Shown here: piece by piece, positions 1 to 7,468 of the stretch
Layout of the letters: every line of letters begins with the position of its first letter
How positions within the stretch are numbered: the first letter of the stretch is position 1
Source of the DNA: Lachnospiraceae bacterium
GTDB taxonomy: Bacteria > Bacillota_A > Clostridia > Lachnospirales > Lachnospiraceae
Direction: 5' to 3'
Assembly (NCBI GenBank): GCA_009774655.1
Contig: VSOD01000102.1
Span: forward strand, 1-11,168
Length of the DNA: 11,168 nt
Position numbers and translations under genes: made by a program
The notes under the pieces: generated by a model
Seen by the model: only the letters and a program-made list of their open reading frames with translations
Databases searched by the model: none
Told to the model about the DNA's origin: nothing

Positions 1-141
1 GTTACAATGTTAACAGAGATCCCGGAACAGGATCTGGTCTTCTCTGATGGGAGCGTGTCTAAAGCGATGAGTTTTAAAGATATTCTGGATAAAGTACAAA
101 AAAGAAATATTCTGGAAAAAGAAGATGGGCGAGACGAATGA
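1..141 (+). CDS. fliO: FliO, flagellar export-gate assembly protein, 3' end only
   Basis: The first reading frame is open from the left edge and ends at TGA 139-141, giving the last 46 residues of a protein whose start lies outside the window. The visible tail begins VTMLTEIPEQDLVF and ends in a charged stretch (residues like KDILDKVQKRNILEKEDG). FliO (called FliZ in Bacillus) is a small single-pass membrane protein that helps FliP assemble into the export gate. The family often has a segment near the end of its cytoplasmic domain reading roughly 'thV-Ltei', which fits what is seen here. Position is the stronger argument: fliO normally sits directly before fliP. The stop overlaps the fliP start as ATGA, which suggests translational coupling. 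The membrane segment cannot be checked because it lies upstream. Confidence 0.72.
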   Translation, partial: VTMLTEIPEQDLVFSDGSVSKAMSFKDILDKVQKRNILEKEDGRDE

Positions 142-1013
142 AGAGACATTTTTCCGGAAATCATTTGGCAAAATTAGTATGCCTGCTGTTTCTGGCAGGC
201 ATATTGTGTCTGGGATTCGGGAACAGGGCGTATGCGGTGTCGGATACGCCTTACCGGGATTCTAATCTTACGGGAACCGAGCAGGAGAGGACGAACGAAC
301 GTGACCCGGGCACTTCACAGAATGCCGATGAATTAGAAGAATTGAATATAGCCAATACGGTGACGGTTAATGTCGGTAACGGGAACGGCAGTGTGAATGG
401 CAGTCTGCGCATTCTGGTCATTCTGACTTTGATTGCCGTAGCACCGTCATTGATTATAATGCTGACCTCGTTTACCAGAATCATAATCGTTCTGCACTTT
501 ACGAGGCAGGCACTCAACACACAGACGGCGCCGCCTAATACAGTTCTGATAGGTATTGCGCTCTTTTTGACGTTCTTTATCATGCAGCCGACGCTGACAA
601 GTATATATAATGAAGCGGTGATCCCTTATGAGGCGGGGGAACTGACGAATGAAGAGGCGCTCACGAAGGCGGCAGAGCCGTTGCGGACGTTTATGTATAA
701 GCAGACGCAGAAGAAGGACGTGAGCCTTTTTATGAGCATCAGCCGGCTGGAATGGAGCGGAGAGCTGGATGATATCCCGATGAGCGTACTGGTGCCAAGC
801 TTTATCATCAGCGAGCTGCGAACTGCGTTTATCATCGGTTTTCTGATCTACATTCCTTTTATCGTGATCGACATGGTCGTAGCGTCTACGCTTATGAGTA
901 TGGGTATGATGATGCTGCCGCCAACAACGATCTCCATGCCGTTCAAGATCCTGCTGTTTGTGCTGGCAGACGGATGGTATCTGATTATCAAGAATCTGGT
1001 GGAGAGCTTCTAG
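138..1013 (+). CDS. fliP: FliP, flagellar type III export-gate channel protein
   Basis: FliP forms the ring of five subunits at the heart of the flagellar export channel, together with FliQ and FliR, in the membrane under the basal body. The 291-residue product starts with a clear signal peptide (MKRH, hydrophobic core about 12-28, likely cleavage after AYA at residue 33), as expected since FliP is one of few export-gate proteins with a cleaved signal. A hydrophilic acidic stretch (34-88) follows, then four membrane segments at about 91-113, 134-152, 221-250 and 266-286. Family hallmarks are the PSLIIMLTSFTRIIIVL block (103-119) and the block FIIGFLIYIPFIVIDMVV (231-248). The Met-rich loop with M253, M255 and M257-M259 before PP matches the methionine gasket reported for FliP pores. 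The family is usually about 210-260 residues, so the excess lies in the N-terminal hydrophilic segment. The start shares bases with the fliO stop; only a weak Shine-Dalgarno (GAAGATGGG) precedes it, so coupling to fliO is likely. Confidence 0.97.
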   Translation: MKRHFSGNHLAKLVCLLFLAGILCLGFGNRAYAVSDTPYRDSNLTGTEQERTNERDPGTSQNADELEELNIANTVTVNVGNGNGSVNGSLRILVILTLIAVAPSLIIMLTSFTRIIIVLHFTRQALNTQTAPPNTVLIGIALFLTFFIMQPTLTSIYNEAVIPYEAGELTNEEALTKAAEPLRTFMYKQTQKKDVSLFMSISRLEWSGELDDIPMSVLVPSFIISELRTAFIIGFLIYIPFIVIDMVVASTLMSMGMMMLPPTTISMPFKILLFVLADGWYLIIKNLVESF

Positions 1014-1043
1014 CAGACGCATTTTGGGAAAGGAAGGGCAGCT

Positions 1044-1313
1044 ATGGTTATAGATGATGTCACTGCGATCGCCTCGACTGCGATCTATACGATCATTAAG
1101 TGTGCAGCGCCGCTTTTGCTGGTTTCTTTGTGCGTGGGTCTGATCGTCAGTATCTTCCAGACGGTTACGTCCATTCAGGAACAGACGCTGACCTTCGTTC
1201 CGAAGATCCTCGCAATTTTTCTGGCGCTTATCCTTATGGGACACTGGATCATGAATAATATGGTTGAATATATGACCAACCTGTGGTCTGACTTCAATGT
1301 TTATATCCGATGA
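1044..1313 (+). CDS. fliQ: FliQ, flagellar type III export-gate protein
   Basis: FliQ is a small hairpin protein; four copies wrap around the FliP-FliR core of the export gate. The 89-residue product has the typical family length and two membrane segments (about 17-37 and 52-72). Between them lies the most conserved part of the family, SIFQTVTSIQEQTLTFVPK (about 36-54), which is present and intact. An AAGGAAGGG Shine-Dalgarno stands about 6 bases before the ATG. The gene follows fliP after 30 bases and precedes fliR by 63, the usual fliP-fliQ-fliR order. Nothing in it is unusual. Confidence 0.96.
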   Translation: MVIDDVTAIASTAIYTIIKCAAPLLLVSLCVGLIVSIFQTVTSIQEQTLTFVPKILAIFLALILMGHWIMNNMVEYMTNLWSDFNVYIR

Positions 1314-1316
1314 ACC

Positions 1317-1350
1317 GGGTGCAGGCGCCCTGATTTTTGCAGATATCTGC
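1317..1350 (+). other. Two small inverted repeats in the fliQ-fliR spacer
   Basis: The 63-base gap between fliQ and fliR holds two adjacent dyads. The first can pair GGGTG (1317-1321) with CGCCC (1326-1330) around a CAGG loop, with one G-U pair, and is followed by TGATTTTT. The second is a perfect 12-base palindrome, GCAGATATCTGC (1339-1350). The first resembles a very weak intrinsic terminator, but a 5-pair stem and five T residues are too little to expect real termination inside an essential gene series. It could at most lower read-through or shape fliR translation. Both may be chance. Confidence 0.25.
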
Positions 1351-1376
1351 GTTAAGGCTGGCATGGGGGTGCAAGT

Positions 1377-2156
1377 ATGATAGATATTACATTTACTTAT
1401 GCGGATCTGGAATATTTCCTGCTGGTTCTTGTGCGGATTACCTGTTTTGTTTATGTGGCTCCGTTTTTTTCGATGAGCAATACACCCAGGATGATCAGAG
1501 TCGGATTCAGTATTTTCCTGTCATATCTGGTCTATATGGGAATAGACCGCAATGAAGTGGTATACAATACGCTGTTAGGATATGCAGTGATCGTCATGAA
1601 GGAGGCGTTGACCGGATTTCTGATCGGATGGGGCGCACAGATCTGTACGACGGTCACTTCCCTGGCCGGCAGTATCGCCGATATGGAGATCGGTATTTCC
1701 ATGGTATCCCTGATGGATCCTGCAACCAGACAGCAGGCGACCTTTACCGGCGTATTTTATCAATATATATTTACTTTGTTTCTTATGATAACCGGCATGT
1801 ATCAGTATCTGCTGCGTGCCCTGACTGACAGTTTCACGCTGATACCCGTTAACGGTGTGGTGTTTAAGTCGGAATCCCTGGTAGTATCTGTTATCACATT
1901 TATGGGGGACTATCTGACGATGGGCTTTCGGATCATTCTTCCGATCTTCTGTACCATGATACTTTTGAACAGCATTCTCGGCGTTCTTGCCAAGGTGTCT
2001 CCGCAGCTCAATATGTTCGCGGTCGGTATGCAGCTGAAAGTACTGGTGGGAATTGGCATCCTGTTTCTGACCGTCAGGATGCTGCCGAGTGCGGCCGATT
2101 ATATCTTTGACGGGATGAAAAGGATGATCGTATCTTTTATGGAGGGAATGACGTGA
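1377..2156 (+). CDS. fliR: FliR, flagellar type III export-gate protein
   Basis: FliR is the single subunit that completes the FliP5-FliR1 helical channel of the export gate and contacts FlhB. The 259-residue product matches the usual length of about 255-265. It is strongly hydrophobic, with membrane segments at about 11-29, 39-55, 66-85, 125-146, 172-204 and 215-237. The conserved C-terminal block PQLNMFAVGMQLK (209-221) is present. The start follows a GGGGGT ribosome site (1365-1370) by six bases; a second ATG at 1363 is out of frame. The last codons overlap the flhB start, and the flhB ribosome site lies inside the end of this gene. In some clostridia fliR is fused to flhB; here they are separate. 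Confidence 0.96.
   Translation: MIDITFTYADLEYFLLVLVRITCFVYVAPFFSMSNTPRMIRVGFSIFLSYLVYMGIDRNEVVYNTLLGYAVIVMKEALTGFLIGWGAQICTTVTSLAGSIADMEIGISMVSLMDPATRQQATFTGVFYQYIFTLFLMITGMYQYLLRALTDSFTLIPVNGVVFKSESLVVSVITFMGDYLTMGFRIILPIFCTMILLNSILGVLAKVSPQLNMFAVGMQLKVLVGIGILFLTVRMLPSAADYIFDGMKRMIVSFMEGMT
2141..2156 (+). promoter_or_regulatory. flhB ribosome site and GTG start overlapping the fliR stop
   Basis: GGAGGG at 2141-2146 lies six bases before GTG 2153-2155, which shares four bases (GTGA) with the fliR stop TGA 2154-2156. This fixes the flhB start at GTG rather than a later ATG, because the protein from this codon begins with the conserved FlhB N-terminus (LQFFA, then EKTEEPT and ARKEGQV). The arrangement points to translational coupling of flhB to fliR. 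Confidence 0.8.
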
Positions 2157-3265
2157 CACTAAAGTATGATCTCCAGTTTTTCGCCAAGGACGGTCCGGGC
2201 GGAGAGAAAACAGAAGAGCCTACATCCAAGAAGCTGCAGGATGCCCGAAAGGAAGGGCAGGTTGCCAAGAGCAAGGAGGTGACCAGCGCTTTTGAACTTC
2301 TGGCATTCTTCCTTGTGCTTTACGGCTGGGTCGAGTATATGGGACGCTTTTTTACAGGCGATATGTATGATGTGTATTCCCAGATACCGGAATATATCAA
2401 GCTCTATGACGGTTATATCCAGACGGAGACGTTCAGGACGCTCTTTGTACAGTCGATGCTGAGGATCCTGCTGGCCATGGTGCCGTTTCTTCTGGTTGGG
2501 TTTCTGGTGGCATTTGTGACGAATGTGGTGCAGGTGAAATGGCAGGTTACCACCAAGCCGCTGCAGCCGAAGTTTAATAAACTGAGTCCCGTCAGCGGGT
2601 TTAAGCGTATTTTCTCCGCAAATTCGCTGGTGGAGCTTGTAAAGTCTCTTTTGAAGCTGGGACTGATCGGCTATGTGGTGTATTCTTATTTGAAGAAAAA
2701 CATGCCGCCGCTCTATCTGTTCTACGATATGCCGCTGAACCAGGGGATTTTGTTTGTGGGTAGGCTGGTGGTGAATCTGGGTATCCGGATATCGCTTTTT
2801 TATATGATCATCGCCCTGCTTGATTATATCTATCAGAGGGTCAAATTCAAGAAAGACATGAAGATGACGAAGCAGGAAGTCAAGGATGAATACAAGAATC
2901 AGGAAGGTGATCCGCAGATCAAGGGCAAGCAGCGGCAGAGAATGCAGGAGGCATCCAGACGCCGTATGATGCAGCAGCTTCCGCAGGCGGACGTGGTCAT
3001 CACGAACCCGACGCATTATGCGGTGGCGATCAAGTATGATCCGCAGGTCTATGATGCGCCTTATGTGATCGCCAAGGGCGCCGATTATCTGGCGCAGAAG
3101 ATCAGGGAGACGGCGAAGGAGCATCATATAGAGATTGTTGAGAATAAACCGCTGGCCCGTATGCTCTATGCCAATGTGGATGTAGGCAGCGTGGTGCCGC
3201 CGGAGCTCTATCAGGCGGTGGCAGAGGTTCTCGCCTTTGTATATCACCTGCAGGGGCGTGTGTGA
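2153..3265 (+). CDS. flhB: FlhB, flagellar export specificity switch protein
   Basis: FlhB is an integral export-gate protein that switches secretion from rod-hook substrates to filament substrates after cleaving itself between Asn and Pro of an NPTH motif. That motif is intact here at N285-P286-T287-H288, followed by YAVAIKYDP. The N-terminal signature EKTEEPTSKKLQDARKEGQV lies at residues 19-38. Four membrane segments follow (about 45-62, 99-126, 158-181, 200-226), then the basic linker (about 228-275) and the cytoplasmic domain with the cleavage site. The length of 370 residues is normal (about 350-385). The start is a GTG inside the fliR stop. Its position between fliR and flhA is the standard order. 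Confidence 0.97.
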   Translation: MTLKYDLQFFAKDGPGGEKTEEPTSKKLQDARKEGQVAKSKEVTSAFELLAFFLVLYGWVEYMGRFFTGDMYDVYSQIPEYIKLYDGYIQTETFRTLFVQSMLRILLAMVPFLLVGFLVAFVTNVVQVKWQVTTKPLQPKFNKLSPVSGFKRIFSANSLVELVKSLLKLGLIGYVVYSYLKKNMPPLYLFYDMPLNQGILFVGRLVVNLGIRISLFYMIIALLDYIYQRVKFKKDMKMTKQEVKDEYKNQEGDPQIKGKQRQRMQEASRRRMMQQLPQADVVITNPTHYAVAIKYDPQVYDAPYVIAKGADYLAQKIRETAKEHHIEIVENKPLARMLYANVDVGSVVPPELYQAVAEVLAFVYHLQGRV

Positions 3266-3298
3266 TAATTTTTTTCAGGAAAGGAGAAAAGAGCAGTC

Positions 3299-5341
3299 AT
3301 GGGAAAGTTGAAAACGGCCGATCTGGGCGTAGCCATTTATGTGCTTACTGCGTTTATCATGTTGATCGTGTCTGTTCCTGCGGGAGTTCTGGATGTTCTG
3401 CTGGCATGCAATATCGCGGTGGCATTTACGGTTTTGTTTGGCTGTATGTTTGCGAACGAAGTGCTGAACATGTCGTACTTCCCGACGATTCTGCTTTTTA
3501 CTACGTTATTCAGGATCGCCCTGAACGTTTCTTCCACCAAGTTGATCCTCACAACCGGTGATCCCGGTAATGTGGTGCGTACTTTCGGACAGTATGTAGG
3601 TGGCAATGATATTGTTGTCGGCTGTATCGTGTTTATCATTCTGATCATCGTACAGTTTATGATCATCAACAAAGGTTCCGAGCGTGTGGCAGAGGTTACG
3701 GCCAGATTTACACTGGACGCCATGCCCGGTAAGCAGATGGCGATCGATGCCGATCTGAATACGGGCGCGATCACGGACGCGGAGGCCAAGAGGCGCCGTG
3801 AGAAGATCCAGGAGGAATCGAGTTTCTTCGGTTCCATGGACGGTGCCGTGAAGTATGTTAAGGGAGATGCCACTGCAGGACTGCTCATCACCATGATCAA
3901 TATCGTGGGCGGTATTGCCATGGGCGTGCTGCGGCAGGGTATGGAGCTGAATGATGCGCTGTCAACGTTTACGATCCTGACGATCGGTGACGGTCTGGTG
4001 AGCCAGATTCCGTCACTGCTTATTTCGCTGTCCACCGGTATTCTGGTCACGAAGGGCTCCAAGGATGCCGACTTCGGTACCGTACTGATCGGACAGCTGT
4101 TCGGTGTGCCGAAGGTGCTGTATCTGGTGGGAGCGGTGATGGCTTTTCTGGGTATCGTTACACCGCTTAATTCCGTTGTCTTCGTGGGACTGGGTATGGT
4201 ATTCATTGTGGCCGGCAGAGTGATAGCGGGTACGATCGAGACCGCGGAGATCGAGCACGAGGCGGACGAGGAGGAAGCGGCAGCCGAGGAGATACGGCAG
4301 CCGGAGAATGTCACATCTCTGCTGCAGGTTGACCCGATCGAGCTGGAGTTCGGTTACGGTATCATTCCTCTTGCGGATGTCAACCAGGGCGGTGATCTGT
4401 TAGACCGCGTAGTCATGATCAGGCGTCAGATCGCGCTGGAACTTGGTACGGTAGTGCCGATCATCCGTCTGCGTGATAACATACAGTTAAACCCCAACCA
4501 GTATATCATCAAGATCAAAGGGGTGCAGGTCAGTGAAGGCGAGATCCTGTTCGACCACTATATGGCTATGAATCCCGGATATGTGGAAGAGGAGATCACG
4601 GGTATTCCGACCTTTGAGCCGTCCTTCCATCTGCCGGCGATCTGGATCACGGAAGGACAGAGAGAGCGTGCGGAGAGCATGGGTTATACCGTGGTAGATC
4701 CGCCGTCCATCATAGCGACGCATCTGACTGAGATCATCAGGCAGTACATAGCAGAGCTTCTCACCAGACAGGATGTGCAGAATCTGGTCAACAATCTGCG
4801 GGAGACCAATCCGTCTCTTGTGGATGAACTGGTGCCGAAGCTGCTTGGGCTTGGTGAGATACAGAAGGTACTGCAGAATCTTCTGCGGGAAGGCATTTCC
4901 ATCAGAGATCTGCTCACCATATTCGAGACGCTTGCCGATTATGCGGCGACGTCGAGAGATACGGATATCCTGACGGAGTATGTGAGGCAGAGCCTCAAGC
5001 GGGCAATATCCAACAAGTTCTTTCCGGCTAACGAGACGACCAGCGTGGTGACGCTGGATCCGAAGCTGGAGCAGGAGATCATGGGCAGCGTGAAGCAGAC
5101 CGAACAGGGCGCTTATCTGACACTGGATCCGGCCAAGACGAGGGCGATTATGGATTCCGTGGGTGTGGAGACCAGGAAACTGGAAGATCTGGGTAAGATG
5201 CCTGTCGTCATAACTTCTCCGATCGTGAGGGTATACTTTAAGAAACTTACGGAAGATTATTATAAGGATCTGGTTGTTGTATCGTACAATGAAGTGGAAT
5301 CCAATATTGAATTACAGTCTGTTGGGATGGTGACAGCATAA
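3299..5341 (+). CDS. flhA: FlhA, large subunit of the flagellar export gate
   Basis: FlhA forms the nonameric ring of the flagellar type III export gate. Its membrane part couples to proton motive force and its cytoplasmic ring docks chaperone-substrate complexes. The 680-residue product has the family length (about 675-700). Its N-terminal half holds about eight membrane segments and the FHIPEP-family signature RIALNVSSTKLIL (from R72). The conserved cytoplasmic loop FTLDAMPGKQMAIDADL lies at 137-153. An acidic linker (about 317-333, rich in E and A) leads to the cytoplasmic domain, which begins near residue 340 with PIELEFGYGIIPL. A purine-rich ribosome site (AAGGAG, 3281-3286) stands 12 bases from the ATG, somewhat far. 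The 33-base gap after flhB holds a run of seven T residues but no stem. The stop TAA shares its last base with the flhF ATG. Confidence 0.98.
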   Translation: MGKLKTADLGVAIYVLTAFIMLIVSVPAGVLDVLLACNIAVAFTVLFGCMFANEVLNMSYFPTILLFTTLFRIALNVSSTKLILTTGDPGNVVRTFGQYVGGNDIVVGCIVFIILIIVQFMIINKGSERVAEVTARFTLDAMPGKQMAIDADLNTGAITDAEAKRRREKIQEESSFFGSMDGAVKYVKGDATAGLLITMINIVGGIAMGVLRQGMELNDALSTFTILTIGDGLVSQIPSLLISLSTGILVTKGSKDADFGTVLIGQLFGVPKVLYLVGAVMAFLGIVTPLNSVVFVGLGMVFIVAGRVIAGTIETAEIEHEADEEEAAAEEIRQPENVTSLLQVDPIELEFGYGIIPLADVNQGGDLLDRVVMIRRQIALELGTVVPIIRLRDNIQLNPNQYIIKIKGVQVSEGEILFDHYMAMNPGYVEEEITGIPTFEPSFHLPAIWITEGQRERAESMGYTVVDPPSIIATHLTEIIRQYIAELLTRQDVQNLVNNLRETNPSLVDELVPKLLGLGEIQKVLQNLLREGISIRDLLTIFETLADYAATSRDTDILTEYVRQSLKRAISNKFFPANETTSVVTLDPKLEQEIMGSVKQTEQGAYLTLDPAKTRAIMDSVGVETRKLEDLGKMPVVITSPIVRVYFKKLTEDYYKDLVVVSYNEVESNIELQSVGMVTA

Positions 5342-6573
5342 TGATAATCAAGAAATTTACGGCAAAAACAGAGAATGAGGCGATTGCCAACGCGAAAAAG
5401 GAACTGGGAGAAGGCGTGGTCGTGATGAATGTCAAGGAAGTCAAGGCCAAGGGCTTCTTTGCGTTCCTGAAACCGTCAACGGTGGAGGTAACGGTTGCAC
5501 TGGAGGAAGAAAGCGAGAAATATACGGCGGCCGTGTCGGCCATCAATAACGTGATCGCTACCAACCAGCAGAAGGAACCGGCGCCTGCGCCTGTTCCCGC
5601 GCCGGTCGAGACTCCGGAGCCCGAGGAGAAGATCAAGAAGGACAGCAGCGCCATAGAGGAGAAACTTGACAGCCTGCAGTCTCTTTTAGAGCAGCAGCTC
5701 CAGAAGCCCGCGGAGGAGAAGTACAAAGAGAAAGAGGACCGGGAAGATAAGGACGATAAGAAAAAGGAAGAGACGGAAATCGACAAGTTCATGACGCTGC
5801 TTCATGATACCATGCTGGACAACGAAGTGGACGGGAAGTATGCGGCAGAGATCCTTGAGGAGATCGGGCAGGTCAATAAGCCGAATATGCCTTTTGACTA
5901 TGCGCTTGCCAATATCTACCAGAAGATGATCCTCAAATTCGGCAAGCCCGAATGCATCAAACCGGCTACGGACGGCATTAAGATGGTATTTTTCATTGGC
6001 CCTACAGGGGTCGGCAAGACAACAACCATCGCCAAGCTGGCTTCCATATTCCGGGTGGACCAGAAGAAGAAGGTGGCGCTTTTGACAGCGGACACCTATC
6101 GTATCGCTGCCGCCGAGCAGCTGCGCATCTATGCGAATATTCTGGAAGTGCCCTTCCGTATCATCTATACGGTGGAGGAGATCGGGAAGGCGATGGAAGA
6201 CTTTAAGGATTATGATTATATTCTTGTGGATACGGCCGGCCATTCTCATCAGAATACGACCCAGAAGGAGAGCATGGGGAATTTTATTCATTCTGTGGAC
6301 GGCAAGGTGGACAGAGAGGTCTATCTGGTATTAAGTGCCACGACGAAATACAGAGACCTGATCAGCATAGCGGATTCCTACAAAGAGATAGCAGATTTCA
6401 AACTAATCTTTACGAAACTGGATGAGACGACCACTCTTGGCAATCTGCTGAATCTGAAGCTGTATACAGGGGCATCGCTCTCCTACGTGACATACGGGCA
6501 GAATGTTCCGGATGACATCGAAGAGTTTAATCCGCAGGGTACGGTCAAGAAACTGCTGGGAGGGAAAAACTAA
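5341..6573 (+). CDS. flhF: FlhF, SRP-family GTPase for flagellar placement
   Basis: FlhF is a membrane-recruited GTPase of the SRP family (with Ffh and FtsY) that marks where flagella are built. The N-terminal B domain is visible at 1-60 (MIIKKFTAKTENEAIANAKK). A Pro/Ala-rich stretch (about 80-97) and an almost entirely charged stretch (127-146) form a flexible linker. The NG region follows: P-loop GPTGVGKTTT at 220-229, the DTYRIAAAEQLR motif at 251-262, the G3 motif D297-T-A-G300 followed by HSH, and the G4 motif TKLDETT at 358-364. The family usually has Arg after DTAG, as in Ffh and FtsY; here it is His301. The 410-residue length is within family range. Start and flhA stop overlap by one base (TAATG). 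The adjacent flhG supplies its likely activator, so the two probably act as a pair. Confidence 0.95.
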   Translation: MIIKKFTAKTENEAIANAKKELGEGVVVMNVKEVKAKGFFAFLKPSTVEVTVALEEESEKYTAAVSAINNVIATNQQKEPAPAPVPAPVETPEPEEKIKKDSSAIEEKLDSLQSLLEQQLQKPAEEKYKEKEDREDKDDKKKEETEIDKFMTLLHDTMLDNEVDGKYAAEILEEIGQVNKPNMPFDYALANIYQKMILKFGKPECIKPATDGIKMVFFIGPTGVGKTTTIAKLASIFRVDQKKKVALLTADTYRIAAAEQLRIYANILEVPFRIIYTVEEIGKAMEDFKDYDYILVDTAGHSHQNTTQKESMGNFIHSVDGKVDREVYLVLSATTKYRDLISIADSYKEIADFKLIFTKLDETTTLGNLLNLKLYTGASLSYVTYGQNVPDDIEEFNPQGTVKKLLGGKN

Positions 6574-6578
6574 GGAGG
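6572..6578 (+). promoter_or_regulatory. Strong flhG ribosome site overlapping the flhF stop
   Basis: AAGGAGG at 6572-6578 is a full Shine-Dalgarno match and shares two bases with the flhF stop TAA (6571-6573). It lies seven bases before the flhG ATG at 6586. It fixes this start, which also gives a protein beginning with the conserved DQA--LR motif. Ribosomes finishing flhF may hinder or feed initiation here, so the FlhF:FlhG ratio could be set at this junction; that last point is inference. Confidence 0.7.
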
Positions 6579-6585
6579 AAGGCCG

Positions 6586-7461
6586 ATGGATCAGGCGGAA
6601 CAGTTAAGAAATATAATCAAAGCGAACAACCAGCCTCAGCGGCCTCTGGCGAGAGTGATCACCGTTACCAGCGGCAAGGGTGGCGTGGGGAAATCCAACA
6701 CGGCGATCAATCTGGCGATACAGTTCAGGAAGATGGGGCAGCGGGTTATCATACTGGATGCGGATTTCGGGCTGGCGAATATAGAGATCATGTTCGGTGC
6801 TGTGCCAAAACATAACTTGTGTGATTTAATTTATCAGGGTAAGAATATCAAAGAGATCATCACCTGGGGGCCTATGGAGGTCGGTTTCATTTCCGGAGGG
6901 TCCGGTATCGCGGGTATGTCAAACCTGAGCAGGGATTATCTCAATTATATCGTACAGAATCTTGTACAGCTGGACGAAATGGCGGATACGATCATTATAG
7001 ATACCGGAGCGGGGATATCCGATGCAGTGCTGGAATTTCTGGTGGCAAGCGGGGAGATCCTGCTGGTGACGACACCGGAACCTACATCCATTACGGACTC
7101 CTACTCGTTACTGAAAGCATTGAACAGGCATCCGCGCTATTCTGGTGAGACTACTTCGGTCAAGGTGATCGCCAACAAGGTGGCGGACGAGGAAGAGGCA
7201 AAGGCACTGTTCGCCAAGCTGGAAGCGGTGGTGGTGCGGTATCTGAGAGTGCCGGTCACGTATCTGGGCATGATTCCCCAGGATCAGCTGCTGGCGCGGG
7301 CAGTGATGCAGCAGATGCCGGTATCTTTGGAGAATCCGCGTGCCAGATCGACGCTTGCCTATGAGGAGCTGGCGGCGAAGCTGATGAATAAGGAACTGAA
7401 CAGAAATTTGACGAAGCGTGGTATGGCTGCATTTTTCTCTCATATCATAGGTAAGAGATAG
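6586..7461 (+). CDS. flhG: FlhG (YlxH/FleN), MinD-type ATPase controlling flagellar number
   Basis: FlhG is a MinD/ParA-family ATPase that limits flagellar number and pattern and stimulates FlhF GTPase. The 291-residue product starts with DQAEQLR (2-8), the short N-terminal motif known in FlhG to activate FlhF. The deviant Walker A motif GKGGVGKS is at 30-37, with signature lysine K31. D60 in LDADFG and D139 in IIIDTGAG correspond to the switch regions. The C-terminus ends in an amphipathic, basic-hydrophobic stretch (about 278-291, RGMAAFFSHIIGKR), consistent with the membrane-targeting helix of MinD-like proteins. All nucleotide-site residues look intact, so an active enzyme is expected. 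It follows flhF by 12 bases with a strong ribosome site. Confidence 0.96.
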   Translation: MDQAEQLRNIIKANNQPQRPLARVITVTSGKGGVGKSNTAINLAIQFRKMGQRVIILDADFGLANIEIMFGAVPKHNLCDLIYQGKNIKEIITWGPMEVGFISGGSGIAGMSNLSRDYLNYIVQNLVQLDEMADTIIIDTGAGISDAVLEFLVASGEILLVTTPEPTSITDSYSLLKALNRHPRYSGETTSVKVIANKVADEEEAKALFAKLEAVVVRYLRVPVTYLGMIPQDQLLARAVMQQMPVSLENPRARSTLAYEELAAKLMNKELNRNLTKRGMAAFFSHIIGKR

Positions 7462-7468
7462 GGAGAAT

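Noticed and set aside
1317..1338. Intrinsic terminator between fliQ and fliR.
   Set aside because: The stem is only five pairs with a G-U, and the T run is five. Terminating here would separate genes that must be co-expressed. Kept only as a weak dyad.
447..1364. A 305-codon minus-strand frame across fliP and fliQ.
   Set aside because: Same reason: it is antisense to two well-supported genes, and its His/Arg/Gln-rich product resembles no family.
1337..1555. A 72-codon + strand frame with a Cys-rich product.
   Set aside because: It overlaps fliR in another frame; fliR has the right length, membrane pattern and C-terminal motif, and the better ribosome site.
2159..3247. A 362-codon open frame on the minus strand across nearly all of flhB.
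   Set aside because: It is the antisense shadow of flhB, rich in His, Arg, Leu and Ile with no recognisable domain. flhB on the + strand has every family motif and a fitting start.
3266..3298. T-rich run between flhB and flhA as a terminator.
   Set aside because: Seven T residues are present, but no stem of useful length precedes them.
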